Shown here: positions 56,206 to 64,000 of the stretch, one piece after another
How the letters are laid out: every line of letters begins with the position of its first letter
Numbering within the stretch: the stretch's first letter is position 1
Assembly: GCA_023701135.1 (NCBI GenBank)
Contig: JAMPXP010000011.1
Span: 1-64,000 of the forward strand
Reading direction: 5' to 3'
DNA length: 64,000 bases
From: Desulfobacula sp.
GTDB taxonomy: Bacteria > Desulfobacterota > Desulfobacteria > Desulfobacterales > Desulfobacteraceae
Translations under genes and position numbers: made by a program
The notes under the pieces: generated by a model
Told to the model about the DNA's origin: nothing
The model's input: the letters and a program-made list of their open reading frames with translations, nothing else
The model's database searches: none

Positions 56206-59174
56206 AGCTGTCCCTTCTCCTTAAGGCCTGCGGGATCAATGCCCCCTCCTTTCCGGGGAATGAAAAGGCCCATGACCCGGATATCCTGTCCATTGCGTCC
56301 GATTCACGGCATGTCCGGCCCGGAAGCCTCTTTATTGCCGTTGAGGGCATCAAAGCCGACGGGCACAAATATATGGGCCAGGCCCTGGAGAAGGGGGCAA
56401 GCGCCGTCATCGCCCAGCGCAATCCGGAAAACCATGGTCCCGTCATCCTTGTTGATCATTCGAGAAAGGCCATGGCCGGCCTGGCCGCGGCCTTTTATGG
56501 AAATCCATCGGAAAGCCTCGTCCTTGTGGGCGTCACCGGGACCAATGGAAAAACCACCACCACCTGGATTTTAGAAACTATTTTCAAAGCAGCCAGTTTC
56601 AATACCGGCGTCATTGGAACGGTGAATATCCACTATAATGGAAAGACCTTTGACACCCCCGTCACCACACCGGATTCCATCGACCTCCAGAAAACCCTTG
56701 CTGAAATGAAGGCGGCCGGAGTCTCCCATGTGGTCATGGAAGTGTCCTCCCACGGGATTGATCTCAACCGTGTGGATTTCTGCCGGTTTGATGCCGGCAT
56801 ATTCACCAACCTGACCCAGGATCATCTGGACTACCATAAAAATCTGGAAGACTATTTTCAATGCAAACAACGGTTTTTCACCCAGTTTCTGGGCGCCAGA
56901 GGAAAGAACAATGCCCCGGCCGTTCTGAACATCGATGATGAAAAAGGCGAGGTCCTGTTCAACAGCCTGGATTGCAGAAAGATTTCCGTCAGCACTGTAA
57001 AAAGAGCAGACATTTATTCCCGGGATATCCGTGACGATATCAACGGACTCTCCGGAACCCTTTGCCTTGACGACACAACGGTTCAATTTTCATCCGCCCT
57101 GACCGGACGGTTTAATCTGGAAAATATTTTATGCGCCGCCGGTGCGGCCAGGGCCCTTGGCATCGAACCCGCAACCATTAAAAAAGGCATTGAAGCCTGC
57201 CGGTCCGTTCCGGGGCGGCTTGAAAAAGTGGACAATTCCATGGACCGGTTCATGTTTGTGGACTACGCCCATACGCCCGATGCCCTTGAATCCATCTTAA
57301 CCACCCTGAAAGCAAGGGCCCCCAAAAGACTCATCACCGTATTCGGCTGCGGCGGGGACCGGGACCGCTCAAAACGGCCTTTGATGGGCAGGATCGCCTG
57401 TGAATACAGTGATATTGCCATTGCTACCTCGGATAATCCGAGAACGGAAGATCCGGAAGCCATTGTCCGGGATGTCCTGAAAGGCATGACCGGCACGGAA
57501 GAACTCGTCGATGCAGACCCCCTGGTCAACCCCTTTAAAAAAGGGTTCCTGGTGGAAACGGACCGGAAAAAGGCCCTGGCCCTGGCTGTTCGGATTTCCA
57601 AACCCAAGGATATCATCGTGGCCGCCGGCAAAGGCCATGAAACCTATCAGATAACCAACAAGGGCACCATTCATTTTGATGACAAAGAAGAACTTCAGAA
57701 AGCAGCCCATGAATTTCATGCGTCCTTCAAGCCCATTCCATGGGCGGCTGAAGATCTGGTTAACGCCTTGGCAAAAATCCCGGCCTTTTCAACTTTGGAC
57801 AAGGGCTTTTTCTTTTCCGGCATTTCCACGGACTCCAGAACCGTCAAAGAAACCGAGGTTTTCCTGGCCCTTAAGGGAGACCGGTTTGACGGTCATGACT
57901 TTGTTCCAACCCTTATCGAAAAAGGCATCAAGGGGGTTATCACCCAATACCCCTTTTACTCGGAACTGAGTCCTGCCCTGAAAAAAGAATGGGCTCAAAT
58001 GGAACTTATCGTCTTTGAAACCAAGAGCACCCTGACGGCCCTTGGGGATCTGGCCCGTTATCAGCGGCTCCGCTCAAAGGCGAAGGTCCTTGCCGTGACC
58101 GGCTCCAGCGGGAAAACCACCACCCGGAAGCTCCTGGAAGACATTTTCACAACCCGGTTCCATACCCACGCCACCCTTGGCAACCTGAACAATGAAATCG
58201 GCCTGCCCCTGACCCTGCTCAAACTTTCAGCCGCCCATGAATGGGCCATTGTGGAGATGGGAATGAATCATCCGGGAGAAATATCCAGGCTCAGCCGGAT
58301 GGCCTTGCCGGATATGGCCGTGATCACCAATACGGCTCCGGTTCATCTGGAAGGTCTCGGAAGTGTGGAAAATGTGGCCCTGGCCAAGGCTGAAATATTT
58401 GACGGCATCCGGGCCAACGGCACGGCCATTCTTTTTGCCGATGATCCCAGGCGCGGGATTCTTGAGGCCAAGGCAAGGGAAAAGAATTCCATTAACACTA
58501 TTCTCTTTTTCGGAGCTGCAGAGGATGCCCATATCCGGGCTGAAAACATCAGATCACTTGAATCCGGAACAAAATTTACAGCTATAATGGGGAAAATCGA
58601 AACTGAATTTTTTATCCCCTCCCCGGCTTCGTTCATGGTGGACAATTGCCTTTGCGCCATCCTGGCCGGGGCCTCCGCCGGCATCGACAGCAAAACCATC
58701 CAAAAGGGAATAGCCGCCTTTATCCCGGTTTCCGGCCGGATGAACATATACAGGCTCAGCAATACCCTCACCCTGATGGATGATACCTATAATGCCAATC
58801 CTGCTTCCGTTGAAAAGGCCCTGCATACCCTTTGCCGGGTGAGCGGCCCGGACAACAGCATAGCGGTTCTCGGGGACATGCTGGAGCTGGGGGATAGTTC
58901 CCCTGACCTTCATCGCCGGATGGGCGGAACCGTTGCGGAACTCGGCATCAGAAACCTTTTTGTCTTCGGCCCCCAGGCCGACCATTTCCTGGCCGGGGCC
59001 CGTGAGAAAGGCTTCCCTGAAGAGGGTCTCTTCCGGGGCACAAAAACGGAAATCGCTGAAAAAATCCTGGAACAGGCAGGTACAAAAACCTGGGTGCTCG
59101 TCAAAGGATCACGGGGTATGGCCATGGAAACGGTCATACAAGACCTTAAAACAATATTAACCGTCAATTCCTGA
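56202..59174 (+). CDS. MurE-MurF fusion: two peptidoglycan precursor ligases in one chain
   Basis: The 990-residue protein joins two Mur ligases. Residues 1-500 are MurE: P-loop GVTGTNGKTTTT near 109-120 and DNPR near 410-413, the motif of enzymes that add meso-diaminopimelate. Residues about 510-990 are MurF, which adds D-Ala-D-Ala: FSGISTDSRTV, P-loop AVTGSSGKTTTRK near 631, EMGMNHPGEI and DDTYNANPASV. No stop or frame break separates the halves. It starts at TTG 56202 after GGAGGG, overlapping the ftsI stop. Fusion would pass UDP-MurNAc-tripeptide directly between sites. Similar fusions occur in some other bacteria. Confidence 0.95.
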   Translation: MKLSLLLKACGINAPSFPGNEKAHDPDILSIASDSRHVRPGSLFIAVEGIKADGHKYMGQALEKGASAVIAQRNPENHGPVILVDHSRKAMAGLAAAFYGNPSESLVLVGVTGTNGKTTTTWILETIFKAASFNTGVIGTVNIHYNGKTFDTPVTTPDSIDLQKTLAEMKAAGVSHVVMEVSSHGIDLNRVDFCRFDAGIFTNLTQDHLDYHKNLEDYFQCKQRFFTQFLGARGKNNAPAVLNIDDEKGEVLFNSLDCRKISVSTVKRADIYSRDIRDDINGLSGTLCLDDTTVQFSSALTGRFNLENILCAAGAARALGIEPATIKKGIEACRSVPGRLEKVDNSMDRFMFVDYAHTPDALESILTTLKARAPKRLITVFGCGGDRDRSKRPLMGRIACEYSDIAIATSDNPRTEDPEAIVRDVLKGMTGTEELVDADPLVNPFKKGFLVETDRKKALALAVRISKPKDIIVAAGKGHETYQITNKGTIHFDDKEELQKAAHEFHASFKPIPWAAEDLVNALAKIPAFSTLDKGFFFSGISTDSRTVKETEVFLALKGDRFDGHDFVPTLIEKGIKGVITQYPFYSELSPALKKEWAQMELIVFETKSTLTALGDLARYQRLRSKAKVLAVTGSSGKTTTRKLLEDIFTTRFHTHATLGNLNNEIGLPLTLLKLSAAHEWAIVEMGMNHPGEISRLSRMALPDMAVITNTAPVHLEGLGSVENVALAKAEIFDGIRANGTAILFADDPRRGILEAKAREKNSINTILFFGAAEDAHIRAENIRSLESGTKFTAIMGKIETEFFIPSPASFMVDNCLCAILAGASAGIDSKTIQKGIAAFIPVSGRMNIYRLSNTLTLMDDTYNANPASVEKALHTLCRVSGPDNSIAVLGDMLELGDSSPDLHRRMGGTVAELGIRNLFVFGPQADHFLAGAREKGFPEEGLFRGTKTEIAEKILEQAGTKTWVLVKGSRGMAMETVIQDLKTILTVNS

Positions 59175-59183
59175 GGGGTCGGA

Positions 59184-59363
59184 ATGCATGATTCGGAATA
59201 CTTAAAGGAAAGACACAGGGTAAATGAGTCGGAATACTTAAAAGAAAGACGCAGATTGGGTGACAGAAGAAGGTTTTCCTACACAGCCCACGCGCCGGAA
59301 AGAAGATCCGGCCTGGACAGGAGAGAAATGAGCAACAACAAATCAAAAGCAAAGGTGGCCTAA
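59184..59363 (+). CDS. Small basic protein with SEYLKER repeat, inside the dcw cluster
   Basis: A 59-residue frame from ATG 59184 to TAA 59361-59363 fills the gap between the MurE-MurF gene and mraY. GAGGGG stands six bases before the ATG, and the TAA runs directly into the mraY ribosome site (AAGGTAAG). The product is very basic. SEYLKERHR (residues 4-12) and SEYLKERRR (16-24) are tandem copies, and it continues with GDRRRFSYTAHAPERRSGLDRRE, an Arg-rich PERRSGxDRR pattern often seen beside PilZ-type domains. Because of its size it is easily missed. A DNA, RNA or membrane-lipid contact is possible; function is unknown. Confidence 0.65.
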   Translation: MHDSEYLKERHRVNESEYLKERRRLGDRRRFSYTAHAPERRSGLDRREMSNNKSKAKVA

Positions 59364-59369
59364 GGTAAG

Positions 59370-60449
59370 ATGTTTTATGAATTTTTATACCCGTACCATA
59401 TTGATTTCACGTTCCTGAATTTATTCCGGTATATTACATTCAGAACAATCTACGGCGGACTCACAGCCTTTTTTATCTGTTTTCTGTTCGGGCCCTTTGC
59501 CATCAGAAAGCTGGCCCAACTGCAGATCGGCCAGAATATCCAGAGCGACGGGCCAAAATCCCATCTTGTGAAACAGGGCACCCCCACCATGGGCGGCATT
59601 TTGATTCTTTTTTCCATTTTTGCCACCACCCTGGCCTGGGGCAACCTGTCCAATCACTATGTGGATATCCTCTTGCTAACCCTCATCCTTTTCGGCGCCA
59701 TCGGTTTTATGGATGATTATCTGAAGCAGATCCGAAAAAGGAATATGGGATTTACCGCCAAGGGAAAATTTGTCTTCCAGATCCTCTTTGCCTTGATCAT
59801 CTCTTATCTGATTTACAAATGCCCGGATTTTGATTCCACCCTGACCATTCCCTTTCTGAAGAATATTTCCCCGGACCTGGGCCTCTTTTATATTCCCTTT
59901 GCCACCCTTGTGATTGTGGGAACTTCCAATGCCGTAAACCTGACTGACGGGTTGGACGGGCTTGCCATCGGACCCTATATCGTCGCCAGCGTCACCTATA
60001 TGTTCTTTGCCTATGTGGCCGGGCATACCCAGATTGCAGACTATCTCCATGTCCGGCATATTGCGGCCGCCGGGGAAATCTCCGTGGTCTGCGGCATCCT
60101 TGCCGGCGCGGGCCTGGGCTTTCTCTGGTTCAATGCCCATCCTGCCCAGATCTTCATGGGGGATTCGGGCTCCATTCCCCTGGGCGGCATCCTGGGCACC
60201 ATTGCCGTCATCACCAAACAGGAAATCCTGCTCCTGGTGGTGGGCGGTCTCTTTGTCATTGAAGCCATGTCCGTGATCATCCAGGTGTCCTATTTCAAAC
60301 TGACCAAGGGAAAGCGGGTATTCCGCATGGCCCCCCTGCACCACCATTTTGAATTGAAGGGATGGCATGAATCAAAGGTCATCGTAAGGTTCTGGATCAT
60401 TTCCATAACCCTGGCGCTGATCTCATTAAGTACATTGAAAATAAGGTAG
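59370..60449 (+). CDS. mraY: Phospho-MurNAc-pentapeptide translocase MraY
   Basis: The 359-residue membrane enzyme makes lipid I from UDP-MurNAc-pentapeptide and undecaprenyl phosphate. About ten hydrophobic segments are present. The catalytic motifs KQGTPTMGG, FMDDYLKQIRKRN, NAVNLTDGLDGLAIG, and MAPLHHHFELKGWHE are all intact. AAGGT before the ATG overlaps the small gene's stop. Confidence 0.96.
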   Translation: MFYEFLYPYHIDFTFLNLFRYITFRTIYGGLTAFFICFLFGPFAIRKLAQLQIGQNIQSDGPKSHLVKQGTPTMGGILILFSIFATTLAWGNLSNHYVDILLLTLILFGAIGFMDDYLKQIRKRNMGFTAKGKFVFQILFALIISYLIYKCPDFDSTLTIPFLKNISPDLGLFYIPFATLVIVGTSNAVNLTDGLDGLAIGPYIVASVTYMFFAYVAGHTQIADYLHVRHIAAAGEISVVCGILAGAGLGFLWFNAHPAQIFMGDSGSIPLGGILGTIAVITKQEILLLVVGGLFVIEAMSVIIQVSYFKLTKGKRVFRMAPLHHHFELKGWHESKVIVRFWIISITLALISLSTLKIR

Positions 60450-60455
60450 GTTCCG

Positions 60456-61826
60456 TTGAAAAAAAAGACTTCCCCCTATTTCCTTGTGATCGGCCTCGGT
60501 GCTTCGGGCGTATCCATGGCAAAATTCCTTTGTTCCAAGGGAAAATCCGTGGTGGCCACCGACATCGATGCGGGAAGGGCATCCACGGCAAAAGAGCTGA
60601 ATGCCCTGGGAATCCGGACGGAAATCGGCTTTCACGACCCGGACACCTTTAACCGGGCCGGGACCCTGATCCCCAGCCCCGGTATCCCCCTGACCCATGC
60701 CCTGATCCGGGAAGCCCTGGCCCATGGGGTTGACCTCATGGGCGAGCTGGATGTTTTTGCAGCCTATAATACCCTTCCCGTCATTGCCATCACGGGCACC
60801 AACGGCAAAACCACCACCACCACCCTCATCGGTGAAATGCTCCGGGCCTGCGGCCGGAACCCCTTTGTGGGGGGGAATATCGGAACCCCCCTGGTGGAAA
60901 ACCTCATGGCCCCCGGCCACACCGATGTCGTTGTGGCGGAAATATCCAGTTTCCAGCTCGACCTCTCAAAGACCTTCAGGCCCGAAGTGGGCGTATTGCT
61001 GAATATCTCGGAGGACCACCTGGACCGCTATGCCTCCTATGAAGCCTACGAAGACTCCAAATGGAGCCTTTTTAAAAACCAGACCCCATCGGACACGGCG
61101 GTTATCAACCGGGCCGTCAATGGATTTGACACCGCCGTTTCAAAAATTCGATCCAGGATTATTGATTTTTCTTCTGATCCGAACACCCGGGAAAATTGCT
61201 CGGCCGACATCCGGGATACGGAGATCCGGATCAGATTAAAAGACCTGACTCCCACCCTTCGGACCGATCATTTGAAAGAACTCCAGGGGGCCCACAACCG
61301 TGAAAATATTGCAGCCGCGGCCCTTGCCTGCCTTGCCCTTGACCATTTCCCAGTGGAAGGACTCTCAAAGGGAATCGCTTCCTTTAAAAACCTTTCCCAC
61401 CGCATGGAATTTGTAAAAACCATCAGGGGCATTTCCTTTTATGATGATTCCAAGGCCACCAATACCGATGCCGTGGTCCGGGCCCTGGATTGCTTTAAAA
61501 AGAATATCATCCTGATCCTGGGCGGCAGGGAAAAAGGCACGGATTTTACCCTGCTGGTCCGAGACGTCCGAAAAAGCGTAAAAACCATAGTATCCCTGGG
61601 AGAATCAAGGGCCCATGTAAGGGAAACCTTTCAGGGGATCTGTCCTGTCATTGAAGCTGAAACCATGCAGGAAGCGGTGGAAAAAGGATATGCCTCGGCT
61701 CTTCCCGGGGATGTGGTCCTCCTTTCACCGGCCTGCGCCAGTTTTGACATGTTTGACAATTATGCCCACCGGGGCCGGGAATTTGCAGTCCGGGTCAAGG
61801 GGCTTGAGGATCATCTCCATGACTAA
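60456..61826 (+). CDS. murD: UDP-MurNAc-L-alanine:D-glutamate ligase MurD
   Basis: The 456-residue ligase adds D-Glu to UDP-MurNAc-Ala. It starts at TTG 60456 after AAGGTAGG. The N-terminal domain (VIGLGASGVSMAKFL), ATP loop ITGTNGKTTTTTLI, FQLDLSKTFRPEVGVLLNI and SEDHLDRY, HRMEFVKTIRGISFYDDSKATNTDA and LLSPACASFDMF follow in MurD order. Its end overlaps ftsW by 8 bases. Confidence 0.95.
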   Translation: MKKKTSPYFLVIGLGASGVSMAKFLCSKGKSVVATDIDAGRASTAKELNALGIRTEIGFHDPDTFNRAGTLIPSPGIPLTHALIREALAHGVDLMGELDVFAAYNTLPVIAITGTNGKTTTTTLIGEMLRACGRNPFVGGNIGTPLVENLMAPGHTDVVVAEISSFQLDLSKTFRPEVGVLLNISEDHLDRYASYEAYEDSKWSLFKNQTPSDTAVINRAVNGFDTAVSKIRSRIIDFSSDPNTRENCSADIRDTEIRIRLKDLTPTLRTDHLKELQGAHNRENIAAAALACLALDHFPVEGLSKGIASFKNLSHRMEFVKTIRGISFYDDSKATNTDAVVRALDCFKKNIILILGGREKGTDFTLLVRDVRKSVKTIVSLGESRAHVRETFQGICPVIEAETMQEAVEKGYASALPGDVVLLSPACASFDMFDNYAHRGREFAVRVKGLEDHLHD

Positions 61827-62946
61827 ACCTGCCGGCAGCCTGCATCCGTTTTTCAGCGAAAAGGTCATTCTTTTCCCGGTCCTTCTGCTGTGCGGTATCG
61901 GCATCATCATGGTGTATTCGGCCAGTTCGTCCATTGGCATGGAGGAGCACAACTCGGCCTTCTTCTACATGAAAAAACAGATTCTTTTCTTCTGTATCAG
62001 TCTCTGCGTCATGTTTGTAGCGGCTTCATTCCCCTATAAACTTTACCGGAGCTTTTCCTATTTTATCCTTTTTGCCTCTATTTTCCTTCTGATTGCCGTT
62101 CTGTTTCCCTCCCTGAGCATCAAGGCCGGCGGCGCCAACCGGTGGATTCACGTTGCCGGCATCACCTTCCAGCCCTCTGAATTTACAAAACTGGCCCTGA
62201 TTCTCTTTTTGGGATATTCCCTGTCCAAAAAACAGGAGCAGATCCGGGTTTTTTCCGTGGGATTTTTCCCCCACCTGGTGGTTTTTTCTCTTCTTTCCTT
62301 TCTCATCATCATCCAGCCGGATTTTGGGACCATTGTGGTATTGGGAATGATTACCTGGGGCATGATGTTCATTGCCGGGGTCAAACTCCTTCACCTGCTC
62401 TCTCCTTTGCCCCTGGTCCTCCCGGTCCTGTATTTCTTTGTATACAAGGTGGATTACCGCCTCGAAAGAATTCTGGTATTTTTAAATCCCTGGGCTGATC
62501 CCTATAATGCCGGGTATCAGATCACCCATTCCTTAAAGGCCTTTGGCTCAGGGGGAATTTTCGGGAAAGGGATAGGGCTGGGCATGCAGAAAATGCATTA
62601 TCTTCCCGAACCCCATACGGATTTCATTTTTTCCATTATCGGGGAAGAATTGGGGCTCATCGGCGTCATCATCATTCTCTGCCTTTATCTCATTTTGCTG
62701 CTGAAAGGGGTGGCCATCGCCAAAAAAGCCGGGACGGTTTTCGGAGCCATTACTGCGGCAGGCCTGACCATCTATATTGCGGTTCAGGTCATCATCAATA
62801 CCGGTGTCGCTTTAGGGGCCCTTCCCACAAAAGGCCTGACCCTTCCCTTCATCAGCTACGGGGGAACCTCTCTCATCATCAACATGGCCGCCATCGGCAT
62901 CCTCATGAACATAGGAGCATCCAAAGATGATGAACAGCCCGTTTAA
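61819..62946 (+). CDS. ftsW: SEDS peptidoglycan glycosyltransferase FtsW
   Basis: This 375-residue polytopic protein polymerises septal glycan with FtsI. About ten membrane segments and SEDS motifs are present: MVYSASS, GGANRWI, FQPSEFTKLALI, PEPHTDFIFSIIGEELG and GLTLPFISYGGTSLI. The ATG at 61819 overlaps the murD stop; the longer frame from 61651 lies inside murD. It ends 20 bases inside murG. Confidence 0.94.
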   Translation: MTKPAGSLHPFFSEKVILFPVLLLCGIGIIMVYSASSSIGMEEHNSAFFYMKKQILFFCISLCVMFVAASFPYKLYRSFSYFILFASIFLLIAVLFPSLSIKAGGANRWIHVAGITFQPSEFTKLALILFLGYSLSKKQEQIRVFSVGFFPHLVVFSLLSFLIIIQPDFGTIVVLGMITWGMMFIAGVKLLHLLSPLPLVLPVLYFFVYKVDYRLERILVFLNPWADPYNAGYQITHSLKAFGSGGIFGKGIGLGMQKMHYLPEPHTDFIFSIIGEELGLIGVIIILCLYLILLLKGVAIAKKAGTVFGAITAAGLTIYIAVQVIINTGVALGALPTKGLTLPFISYGGTSLIINMAAIGILMNIGASKDDEQPV

Positions 62947-64000
62947 TCTTATCATCACCGGCGGAAAAACCGGAGGCCACCTGTTTCCCGGGATTGCAAC
63001 GGCAGAGGCGGTGCGGCAAATCAATCCGGGCGCCGAAATTTTATTTGTGGGCACCGATGCTCCCTTTGAGGTTCAAACCCTCCAAAAATACGGCTTTGCC
63101 CATAAAAGCATTTATTCAAAACCCATTAAGGGCAAAAACCTTTTCGGCAAATTATTCTCCATGAGCATTATTCTTGTTTCCCTGATCCAGTCCCTGATCC
63201 TGATGAAAGCCGTCAAGCCCGACTTTGTCCTGGGGGTGGGCGGCTTTTCTTCCTTTGCCGTGGTGGTGGCGGCCTGGATACTGGGCGTCCCCCGGGCCAT
63301 CCAGGAGCAAAACGCCTTTCCCGGATTGACCAACCGGAAACTGGCCCGCTTTGCCGACATCATCTTTACCTCCTTTGAAAACACCAGGGGCTGGACCGGT
63401 CATCCTAAAGTCAAATATGTGGGTAATCCTGTTCGGAAAGCCCTGGTCCAGGAATCTGAGACAGGCCTTGAAACAGAAGATCCCCGGCCGGACCAGACCT
63501 TCCTTCTGGTGACCGGCGGAAGCCAGGGCGCAACGAGTATCAATACGGCCTTTATGGATGCCCTGGCCCTCATGGACGGCCGGGATAAGCTGTATATCGT
63601 CCACCAGACCGGAATCCAGGATGAAGCCGTGACCCGGCAGAAATATGCCGACCTGAAAATCCGGGCCAGGGTCGGCGCCTTTTTCCATGACCTGCCCCAA
63701 ATCCAGAAACGAGCCCGGCTGGCCGTTACCCGGGCCGGGGCCGGGATCATTTCCGAACTCTGTGTTCGCGGACTTCCGGCCATTCTGATCCCCTTTCCCC
63801 ACGCGGCCGACGACCACCAGACCTTTAATGCAAAGGCCCTGGAAGAGCAAGGAGCCGCCGTCCTGATAAAGGAAAAGGACCTCGATGGAAATACATTGAA
63901 ACAGGCCATTGAAAGCCTGATCACTGATAAAAACAGGCTGGACCTCATGTCGGAAAAACTCAGAGGACTGGCAAAGCCCGATGCTGCAAAAACCATTGCA
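62927..64000 (+). CDS. murG: UDP-GlcNAc transferase MurG, 5' part
   Basis: The frame runs from ATG 62927 (a second ATG follows at 62930) off the right edge; 358 codons are seen, of roughly 360-380 in a full gene. MurG converts lipid I to lipid II at the inner face of the membrane. The N-terminal ITGGKTGGHLFPGIATAEA, VGGFSSFAVVVAAW, QEQNAFPGLTNR, LVTGGSQGATSINTAF, TRAGAGIISELCVRGLPAILIPFP and DDHQTFNAKAL are signatures. AGGAG stands nine bases before the first ATG. It overlaps ftsW by 20 bases. Confidence 0.95.
   Translation, partial: MMNSPFNLIITGGKTGGHLFPGIATAEAVRQINPGAEILFVGTDAPFEVQTLQKYGFAHKSIYSKPIKGKNLFGKLFSMSIILVSLIQSLILMKAVKPDFVLGVGGFSSFAVVVAAWILGVPRAIQEQNAFPGLTNRKLARFADIIFTSFENTRGWTGHPKVKYVGNPVRKALVQESETGLETEDPRPDQTFLLVTGGSQGATSINTAFMDALALMDGRDKLYIVHQTGIQDEAVTRQKYADLKIRARVGAFFHDLPQIQKRARLAVTRAGAGIISELCVRGLPAILIPFPHAADDHQTFNAKALEEQGAAVLIKEKDLDGNTLKQAIESLITDKNRLDLMSEKLRGLAKPDAAKTIA

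Overview
The window looks like a chromosomal segment of an anaerobic Gram-negative bacterium of the Desulfobacterota (Desulfobacterales-like). This is inferred from gene content, not from a marker gene: a full LPS inner-core and export set, selB together with a selenocysteine-containing IscA/HesB-like protein, many PAS-rich hybrid histidine kinases, an ECF biotin transporter, and a division/cell-wall (dcw) cluster with a MurE-MurF fusion.

Layout. 1-636 is the 3' end of an acetoacetyl-CoA synthetase-like gene. 832-10139 is a signalling block: two hybrid histidine kinases, a Tat-type Fe/Mn superoxide dismutase, a stand-alone response regulator and a receiver-FapA (DUF342) protein that probably starts at ATT. 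10211-16179 holds tRNA-Arg, an AF1514-like small protein, mtgA, tRNA-His, a 57-residue membrane protein, selB, hemW and a second radical SAM gene. 16460-29126 is an envelope region: kdnA-kdnB-kdsB (8-amino-Kdo synthesis and activation) and a GT4 glycosyltransferase on the plus strand, then on the minus strand lptF, lptG, waaA, lpxK, an lpxL-type acyltransferase, waaF, a second heptosyltransferase and a GT2/GT7-type transferase. 29218-37913 is mixed: thiN, a FliL-like lipoprotein, the selenoprotein, a U32-like protein, galE, a HEAT-repeat/receiver protein, an ATP-grasp protein, an unknown protein, and an NlpC/P60 enzyme joined to a barrel-like C-terminus.

37999-41038 is the biotin unit birA-bioY-bioM-bioN, with a BirA-type operator across the birA start. 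41178-46612 encodes a tandem ribbon-helix-helix-like protein and a GldA/GldF/GldG-type ABC system with a DUF4340 protein. plsC, a TauE-type permease, a SYLF-domain protein and an MFS transporter follow. 50140-52763 is an AT-rich insertion carrying one P-loop ATPase flanked by probable gene remnants. 52764-64000 is the dcw cluster: mraZ, rsmH, ftsL, ftsI, murE-murF, a previously easy-to-miss 59-residue basic protein with an internal repeat, mraY, murD, ftsW and the 5' part of murG.

The genes connect as follows. KdnA/KdnB/KdsB would make CMP-8-amino-Kdo, WaaA would transfer it to the lipid A precursor finished by LpxK and LpxL, the heptosyltransferases and other glycosyltransferases extend the core, and LptFG export it. 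SelB is the factor needed to read the in-frame UGA of the HesB-like gene. The best candidates for undescribed biology are the island ATPase, the small repeat protein inside the dcw cluster, the NlpC/P60-barrel fusion and the FliL-like lipoprotein.
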